DNA of 10,529 nucleotides from an uncultured delta proteobacterium (GTDB lineage: Bacteria; Myxococcota_A; Polyangia; Polyangiales; Polyangiaceae): positions 1 to 10,529 of the forward strand of contig CAIOHM010000165.1 of assembly GCA_903858055.1 (NCBI GenBank), written 5' to 3'. Within the stretch, counting starts at the first letter, position 1, and each line of letters begins with the position of its first letter. A program made the translations under genes and the position numbers. Below, piece by piece: positions 6,893-10,529 of this stretch. The notes under the pieces are model-generated. The model saw only the letters and a list, made by a program, of their open reading frames with translations, was not told where the DNA came from and searched no databases.

Positions 6893-7896
6893 GCGGCCCC
6901 CTCCGTTCGCGGCGGCGCGGGTGTTTCACGTGAAACGGAGCCCACGTCGCCCCCAGTTGTTTCACGTGAAACGGGTCCCTCCGCGAGGGCCAACGCGCGA
7001 AGCGCCTCGTCGAGCCCGGCCCCGGGGGAAACCGCGAGCCGCTCGCCTCGGAAGAGCAACGTCGCGGAGCCGCCCTGCCCTACGCGCTGGACGAGCGCGG
7101 TCGCACAGCGGGAGAGCTCGCGCTCGAAGAGCATAGGATCCCGGGGATCGTCGAAACGCACGGTCTCGTCGCTGGCCGCGAAGCCGCCTCGCTCGTGGAC
7201 CACGAGCCCCGTGCCGCGAGCGGAGAGCTTCCACGCGATGTCCCGGAGGGCGTCGGAGCCGGTCGACGCGCGCAGGCCAAGGCTCTCCTCCCCCGCCCCG
7301 CGCACCGCGCGAAGCTCCACGTGGCTCCGAACGAGAACGCCTTCGTCCTCGGCGTGAGCGGGATCGAGCGCCGGGTAGACCACCATCTCGCCCTCGGCGG
7401 CCACGAACACCGACTTCTCGAAGAAACCGAACGGGAACCGCGTGACGACCCGAAATCCCGCGAACCGGAGCAGCCCGCGCTGCTTCACCGTCCGGCGGTA
7501 CACGGCGACTTGGCTTCCGCCCGGGGGCACGCGCAAGAAGAAGCAGCGCTTGTCCGCGGGCGCCTGCTCGCGGAGGTCCTCGACTTCGACGGCGACGATG
7601 GGGTACGCGCCGCGCTCGTTGCGAAGCTCGATCTCGACGAGGTGGGCCTCGTTCGCGAAGACCCGCGCGGGAAGACTCCGCCGCACGCTGACGTGCCAGA
7701 GCATCCATTCGGAGAGCACGCCGCTCACGATGACGAGCGCCAGGAAGACCCCGAGCACGAGGTAGAGCATGTTGCTCCCCGTGTTGATCGCGGCGACCCC
7801 GACGCCGAGCGAGGTGAGCACGAAGATGCGGCCCTCACGCGTGAACTTGAGGCGGCGCCGGGCGCGCCATTGGGGACCGCGGGCATCGCGCCACAT
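6889..7896 (-). CDS. DUF58 membrane protein with parS-encoded C-terminal tail
   Basis: This is a 335-residue DUF58 protein. I chose the ATG at 7896 over an in-frame GTG at 7902 because GAGGG (7904-7908) is 7 nt from the ATG but only 1 nt from the GTG. Residues about 23-68 form two adjacent membrane helices. A beta-rich region follows, then the DUF58 core motif STGSDALRDIAWKLSARG (about 211-228), which matches the family pattern GDxxRxIxWKxSAR with Ser in place of Gly. DUF58 proteins have a von Willebrand-like fold and pair with MoxR ATPases, probably in envelope assembly or stress. The stop overlaps the next start by 4 bp. The last ~30 residues are a low-complexity tail with two VSRET pentapeptides, produced because two parS sites are embedded in the coding sequence. 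The tail is unlikely to matter for the DUF58 fold. Confidence 0.93.
   Translation of the reverse strand: MWRDARGPQWRARRRLKFTREGRIFVLTSLGVGVAAINTGSNMLYLVLGVFLALVIVSGVLSEWMLWHVSVRRSLPARVFANEAHLVEIELRNERGAYPIVAVEVEDLREQAPADKRCFFLRVPPGGSQVAVYRRTVKQRGLLRFAGFRVVTRFPFGFFEKSVFVAAEGEMVVYPALDPAHAEDEGVLVRSHVELRAVRGAGEESLGLRASTGSDALRDIAWKLSARGTGLVVHERGGFAASDETVRFDDPRDPMLFERELSRCATALVQRVGQGGSATLLFRGERLAVSPGAGLDEALRALALAEGPVSRETTGGDVGSVSRETPAPPRTEGAA
6922..6937. promoter_or_regulatory. parS site 1 (ParB binding site)
   Basis: TGTTTCACGTGAAACG matches the canonical chromosomal parS TGTTTCACGTGAAACA at 15 of 16 positions and contains the perfect 14-bp palindrome GTTTCACGTGAAAC (6923-6936). ParB dimers load at parS, use CTP to spread as clamps, and with ParA and SMC segregate the origin region. 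The site lies inside the DUF58 gene and reads GTT TCA CGT GAA AC(A) on the minus strand (Val-Ser-Arg-Glu-Thr). Confidence 0.92.
6958..6973. promoter_or_regulatory. parS site 2 (ParB binding site)
   Basis: This is the same 16-mer as site 1, TGTTTCACGTGAAACG, starting exactly 36 bp later (12 codons). The palindrome GTTTCACGTGAAAC at 6959-6972 is perfect, and again it is read as VSRET in the DUF58 frame. The flanking bases differ between the two sites, so only the ParB-recognised core is conserved. Confidence 0.92.
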
Positions 7897-7903
7897 GGTC
7901 ACG

Positions 7904-7908
7904 CCCTC
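7904..7908 (-). promoter_or_regulatory. Ribosome binding site of the DUF58 gene
   Basis: GAGGG on the minus strand overlaps the TGA stop of moxR (TGAGGG). It is 7 nt from the ATG ending at 7896, and this spacing decides the start in favour of the ATG. Overlap of the site with the moxR stop suggests translational coupling. Confidence 0.55.
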
Positions 7909-8866
7909 ACACGGGCACGCGGACGCGCCGAAGCACGTCGTCCACGAGGGCCTCGGCCTCCTCGCGGCGAACGCCGAAACCCTGCGTCGCAGAGCCGAGC
8001 CGCAGGCGATGGGCGAGGACCGGCTTCGCGACGGCCTTCACGTCGTCCGGGGTCGCGTAGGCTCGACCCGCGATGAGCGCGTGCGCCTTGGACGCGCGCG
8101 CATACGCCATCGCGCCGCGGGTGGAGACCCCGACGGAGATGCGCTCGTGGCTGCGCGTCGCCTCGACCACGCGGAGGAGGAAGTCGGCCACCGTGTCGTC
8201 GAGGGCCACGGCGGCGGCGGCCTGCTGGAGCGCGAGCACGCGATCGGGGGTGAGCGGTGAGGCGCCGGGCTCGTCGCCGAAGGTGCCGCGCTTCACGAGC
8301 TCGAGCTCGGTGGCGTGCGCCGGGTACCCGAGCGACGTGCGCACGAGGAAGCGATCGAGCTGGGACTCCGGGAGCGGCGAGGTGCCCACGAAGTCCCCCG
8401 GGTTCTGGGTGGCGACCACGAAGAACGGCTTCGGGAGCATGTAGGAGACGCCGTCGACCGTCACGGCGCGCTCGTGCATGGCCTCGAGCAACGCCGACTG
8501 GGTCCGCGGGCTCGCACGGTTGATCTCGTCGATGAGCAGCACGTTCGTGAACACGGGCCCAGGGCGAAAGCAAAAGGCGCGCGTCTCGGGGTCGAGGACC
8601 GTGAGGCCCACGACGTCCGACGGGAGCAAATCACTTGTAGACTGCACGCGTTTTTGGGTGCCGCCCAGCGCGGAAGCGAGGGCCCGCGCGAGCGTCGTCT
8701 TGCCGACGCCGGGCACGTCTTCGAGGAGCAGGTGCCCCTCGGCGAGAAACGCAAGCAACGCGAGGCGACACGCCTCCGGCTTGCCGAGCACGCGCGCCTC
8801 GAGGTGCCGCAGGAGCACCTGGGTGTCCGCGATCGCGGCGAGGAGCGGAGAGGGCATGGCCGTCAT
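7907..8866 (-). CDS. MoxR-family AAA+ ATPase
   Basis: This 319-residue protein has the length and motifs of the MoxR family, AAA+ ATPases that act as chaperones in the maturation of complexes or in envelope stress. Walker A is EDVPGVGKTTLA (about 49-60), Walker B VLLIDEINRA (109-118), sensor 1 ATQNP (about 152-156) and the Arg-finger segment PLPESQLDRF (165-174). The C-terminal helical lid follows (ISVGVSTRGAMAYARASKA). The open frame extends upstream to 8977, but the first 37 residues of that form are Arg/Ser-rich and unlike MoxR. The Met at 8866 (MTAMPSPLL) is the natural start; a second ATG lies three codons later. No strong Shine-Dalgarno precedes either. It is the first gene of the operon with DUF58 (stop to ATG gap 10 bp) and transglutaminase. 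Confidence 0.94.
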   Translation of the reverse strand: MTAMPSPLLAAIADTQVLLRHLEARVLGKPEACRLALLAFLAEGHLLLEDVPGVGKTTLARALASALGGTQKRVQSTSDLLPSDVVGLTVLDPETRAFCFRPGPVFTNVLLIDEINRASPRTQSALLEAMHERAVTVDGVSYMLPKPFFVVATQNPGDFVGTSPLPESQLDRFLVRTSLGYPAHATELELVKRGTFGDEPGASPLTPDRVLALQQAAAAVALDDTVADFLLRVVEATRSHERISVGVSTRGAMAYARASKAHALIAGRAYATPDDVKAVAKPVLAHRLRLGSATQGFGVRREEAEALVDDVLRRVRVPV

Positions 8867-8969
8867 GAGTCTGTGGAACGATTCGGCAAAGCGACGAACG
8901 AGGCAAGTGCATTCGAGCCGAAACGACGACGCCGAGGCGCTGGCACCGCGACGCGGGAGGCGGTACGCG
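8867..8969. promoter_or_regulatory. Divergent intergenic region between moxR and the ABC ATPase gene
   Basis: These 103 bp separate the two divergent starts and must hold the moxR operon promoter and probably that of the ABC gene. I see no convincing -35/-10 pair or operator palindrome. GGAGG at 8956-8960 is the ribosome site of the ABC gene. Confidence 0.35.
8956..8960 (+). promoter_or_regulatory. Ribosome binding site of the ABC ATPase gene
   Basis: GGAGG is 9 nt from the ATG at 8970 and 15 nt from a second ATG at 8976, so the first is preferred. The frame is open much further upstream, but that part is antisense to moxR and is not used. Confidence 0.6.
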
Positions 8970-9629
8970 ATGCGCATGAGCGAGGCGCGCGCGCTTCATG
9001 TGGACCGGGTCTCGAAGCGCTACGGCGGTGGCTTCGTCCTCGACGGCGTGCGGCTCACCCTACCCCTCGGCACGACCCACGCGCTCGTCGGCGGCAACGG
9101 CACCGGGAAGAGCACGCTGCTGCGGCTGCTTGCCCGCATCGAAGAGCCAACGCGAGGCACGGTGCGCTTCGACGGCGCCGAAGCCCTCGAGGAGCACCGC
9201 GGCTCCGTGGGCTACTTGGGCCATGACCTCGGCCTCTACGAAGAGCTCACCGGGCGCGAGCAAATCGCCTTCGCGGAGGAGCTTCGCGGCGCGCGTCTCG
9301 GGGCGGAGGAGCGAAGCTTTCTTGGCCTCGCGGTCTTCGAAGGGCGGCCCCTTGCCGCGTGCTCCCGGGGTCAACGCCAACGCGTGGCGCTCGCGCAGGC
9401 CCTGGTTGGCGAAATGCCGTTGCTTCTCCTCGACGAGCCCACGACGGGACTCGACGCGGCCACCGTGGCGGCGCTCGCGGAACTCCTGCGGCTTCGAGCT
9501 GCGCGCGGCGCGCTCGTGGTGCTCTCGACGCATGAGCAAGCCTTCGTCGGGAGCCTCGGCGCGCACGTCATCGACGTCGAAACGCTCCGCGGTCCCAAGC
9601 CTCACCGAGAAGCTCCGCCGCGCGCGTAA
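8970..9629 (+). CDS. ABC transporter ATP-binding protein, CcmA-like
   Basis: This is a 219-residue nucleotide-binding subunit consisting of a single complete ATPase domain. Walker A is GGNGTGKST (41-49), the signature is CSRGQRQRVALA (131-142) in place of LSGGQ, Walker B is LLLLDEP (151-157) with catalytic Glu156, and His188 (STHEQ) is the switch histidine. The Q-loop region reads VGYLGHDLGLYEELT, with His85 where many ABC proteins have Gln. This GH...GL...LT arrangement is typical of CcmA, the heme-exporter ATPase of cytochrome c maturation, and the short length agrees. No membrane subunit (ccmB or another) is adjacent: the neighbours are moxR and bioD on the other strand. The partner must be encoded elsewhere, and a different substrate is possible. 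The 3' end overlaps bioD by 62 bp in the opposite orientation. Confidence 0.9.
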   Translation: MRMSEARALHVDRVSKRYGGGFVLDGVRLTLPLGTTHALVGGNGTGKSTLLRLLARIEEPTRGTVRFDGAEALEEHRGSVGYLGHDLGLYEELTGREQIAFAEELRGARLGAEERSFLGLAVFEGRPLAACSRGQRQRVALAQALVGEMPLLLLDEPTTGLDAATVAALAELLRLRAARGALVVLSTHEQAFVGSLGAHVIDVETLRGPKPHREAPPRA

Positions 9630-10251
9630 CGGGCGCCGCTGCCAAAACGATCGGTGTAGAGTGCAGCAAATGGGCGAGAGCGCTCACGTTGCTGCGGCAC
9701 GAAGCGTCGTCGCCGGCGCCCGGTGGGTGGCTCACGACGAGGGTGTCGATCGCGAGCCCCTCCGCGCACGAAGCTCGCACCGTCGCCCGTGCGTCGTGGA
9801 TCACGCCCAAGCGGTTCGGCGCGACGAGCACGTGGTGTTCGGGGGCGAGCGCGCGAAGAACGTCGACGTTGCTGCTCGCGTCGTCGAACGGGGAGAAGAG
9901 ACCACCGGCGAGCTCGAGGACGAGCACACCGGAGGCGCGCAAGCGCACCGCTTGAAACGTCGCGAGGAAGGCGTCGAGATCCACGCGGGCTCCCGCGCGG
10001 CGCGCGGCCTCGGGCGGCGCGACGGGCTCGGGGAAGCACAGGAGCGAAAACCCGAGCGCGCTCGCCGACGTGGTGGAGGCCGCCGCGAGCGCTTGCTGAT
10101 CGGACCCGAGCGCCGCGTCGTGCCCGGATTCGTAGGGCTTCACGCCGGTGACGGGCCCGCGCTTGGCGAGCGCCATCGTGAGCGCGGTGGCGACATAGGT
10201 CTTGCCCACGTTCGTACCCGTGCCGCTCACGGCGACGACGGCCGCGCTCAT
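9568..10251 (-). CDS. bioD: ATP-dependent dethiobiotin synthetase BioD
   Basis: This is a 227-residue protein, close to the usual ~225. BioD forms the ureido ring of dethiobiotin from 7,8-diaminononanoate, CO2 and ATP in the cytoplasm, the penultimate step of biotin synthesis. The N-terminal P-loop GTGTNVGKT (10-18) matches the BioD pattern GTDTxVGKT. GVKPYESG (36-43) carries the conserved Lys38, PEPVAPPEAA (74-83) is the substrate-side loop, and LELAGGLFSP (112-121) has the conserved Glu113. APNRLGVIHDA (144-154) corresponds to the family's LGTIN region. The ATG at 10251 overlaps the bioF stop as ATGA, and GGAGG (10258-10262) lies 6 nt upstream, so the upstream extension to 10431 is rejected. 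The last 20 codons lie under the ABC gene's 3' end. Confidence 0.95.
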   Translation of the reverse strand: MSAAVVAVSGTGTNVGKTYVATALTMALAKRGPVTGVKPYESGHDAALGSDQQALAAASTTSASALGFSLLCFPEPVAPPEAARRAGARVDLDAFLATFQAVRLRASGVLVLELAGGLFSPFDDASSNVDVLRALAPEHHVLVAPNRLGVIHDARATVRASCAEGLAIDTLVVSHPPGAGDDASCRSNVSALAHLLHSTPIVLAAAPVTRAAELLGEAWDRGAFRRR

Positions 10252-10529
10252 GGGAGACCTCCGAGCGCCGCTTCGAGGCCGCTCACCACGCGCTCGTCGA
10301 GGTTCGCGCTCAGCGTGAGGCGCAAGCGTGCCTCGTTCACGGGCACGGTGGGCGGACGGATCGCGCCGACGTGAAAGCCTCGGCCCCGCAGGAACGCTTG
10401 GGCGGCGAGAGCGTCGTCGTTCGATCCACACACGATGGGGACGATGGCCCCGTGCCCGCGCGTGCGCCGATGACTCGGCACGGCGGCCCGCACGCGCGCA
10501 CTCAGGGTCGCGAGGCGCGCGCGCTCGTC
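10248..10529 (-). CDS. bioF: 8-amino-7-oxononanoate synthase BioF, C-terminal part
   Basis: 93 residues are visible and the frame is open to the window edge, so the gene starts beyond 10529. BioF is a PLP enzyme that condenses pimeloyl-ACP (or -CoA) with alanine in the first late step of biotin synthesis. The visible part is the C-terminal small domain of alpha-oxoamine synthases: GAIVPIVCGSNDDALAAQAF followed by LRGRGFHVGAIRPPTVP and EARLRLTLSANLDE, ending in GLEAALGGLP. The RPPTVP motif and the LRxxLSA segment are characteristic of BioF rather than of glycine C-acetyltransferase. The PLP-binding lysine lies outside the window. It is cotranscribed with bioD (4-bp overlap). Confidence 0.93.
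   Translation of the reverse strand, partial: DERARLATLSARVRAAVPSHRRTRGHGAIVPIVCGSNDDALAAQAFLRGRGFHVGAIRPPTVPVNEARLRLTLSANLDERVVSGLEAALGGLP
10258..10262 (-). promoter_or_regulatory. Ribosome binding site of bioD
   Basis: GGAGG on the minus strand lies six bases before the bioD ATG, within the last codons of bioF. It fixes the bioD start and supports coupled translation. Confidence 0.7.

Noticed and set aside
7317..7324. CCACGTGG, resembling the core of some parS sites
   Set aside because: The flanks (AGCT on the left, CTCC on the right) lack the GTT/AAC arms. Other CACGTG hexamers at 919-924 and 9829-9834 also lack them.
8871..8880. CGTTCCACA on the minus strand, considered as a DnaA box
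   Set aside because: It matches TTATCCACA at only six of nine positions and stands alone; no cluster of DnaA boxes or AT-rich unwinding element was found.
8867..8977. N-terminal extension of MoxR by 37 residues
   Set aside because: The extension is Arg/Ser-rich, unlike MoxR N-termini, and would overlap the divergent ABC gene start. Met at 8866 gives a normal protein.
10252..10431. N-terminal extension of BioD by 60 residues
   Set aside because: It is an Arg/Pro-rich reading of bioF in another frame. The start at 10251 has a strong ribosome site and precedes the P-loop at the usual distance.

Overview
The window comes from a bacterium with a very GC-rich genome, in which third codon positions are mostly G or C. 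The gene content points to a Gram-negative lineage with a complex envelope. A member of the Myxococcota (Polyangia-like) is my best guess. It rests on the DAG-repeat, cysteine-rich lipoprotein and general codon style, not on a diagnostic marker. The gyrB 3' end at the left edge, together with two near-perfect ParB-binding parS sites about 6.9 kb away, suggests a segment close to the chromosomal replication origin.

Layout from left to right: (1) 1-88, the last 28 codons of gyrB (+). (2) 89-443, a non-coding stretch with a GC hairpin and a mosaic of short direct and inverted repeats. (3) 444-1082 (-), a lipoprotein with a DAG-repeat linker and two copies of a ten-cysteine module. Across a 40-bp divergent gap, 1123-2046 (+) encodes a secreted or outer-membrane protein that is itself built from two copies of a ~110-residue module. 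(4) 2158-4767 (+), the disaggregase ClpB. (5) 8866-4760 (-), a tightly packed operon moxR - DUF58 - transglutaminase (TgpA-like, DUF3488/DUF4129), which overlaps the clpB end tail to tail by 8 bp. (6) 8970-9629 (+), a lone ABC transporter ATPase resembling CcmA. (7) 10529-9568 (-), biotin synthesis genes bioF (3' part only) and bioD. bioD overlaps the end of the ABC gene by 62 bp.

How the genes relate: the MoxR-DUF58-transglutaminase trio is a recurrent bacterial cluster of an AAA+ chaperone-like ATPase with membrane partners of poorly defined envelope function. bioF and bioD catalyse the first and third of the four late biotin steps (bioA and bioB are not in view). ClpB is a stress chaperone transcribed alone. 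The divergent pair at 444-2046 has no recognised function.

The most notable item is the parS pair. Both sites lie inside the 3' end of the DUF58 gene, in the same reading frame and 36 bp apart, so the protein ends with two VSRET pentapeptides written in A/T-ending codons that are unusual in this gene. I see no CRISPR array, insertion sequence, tRNA or rRNA.
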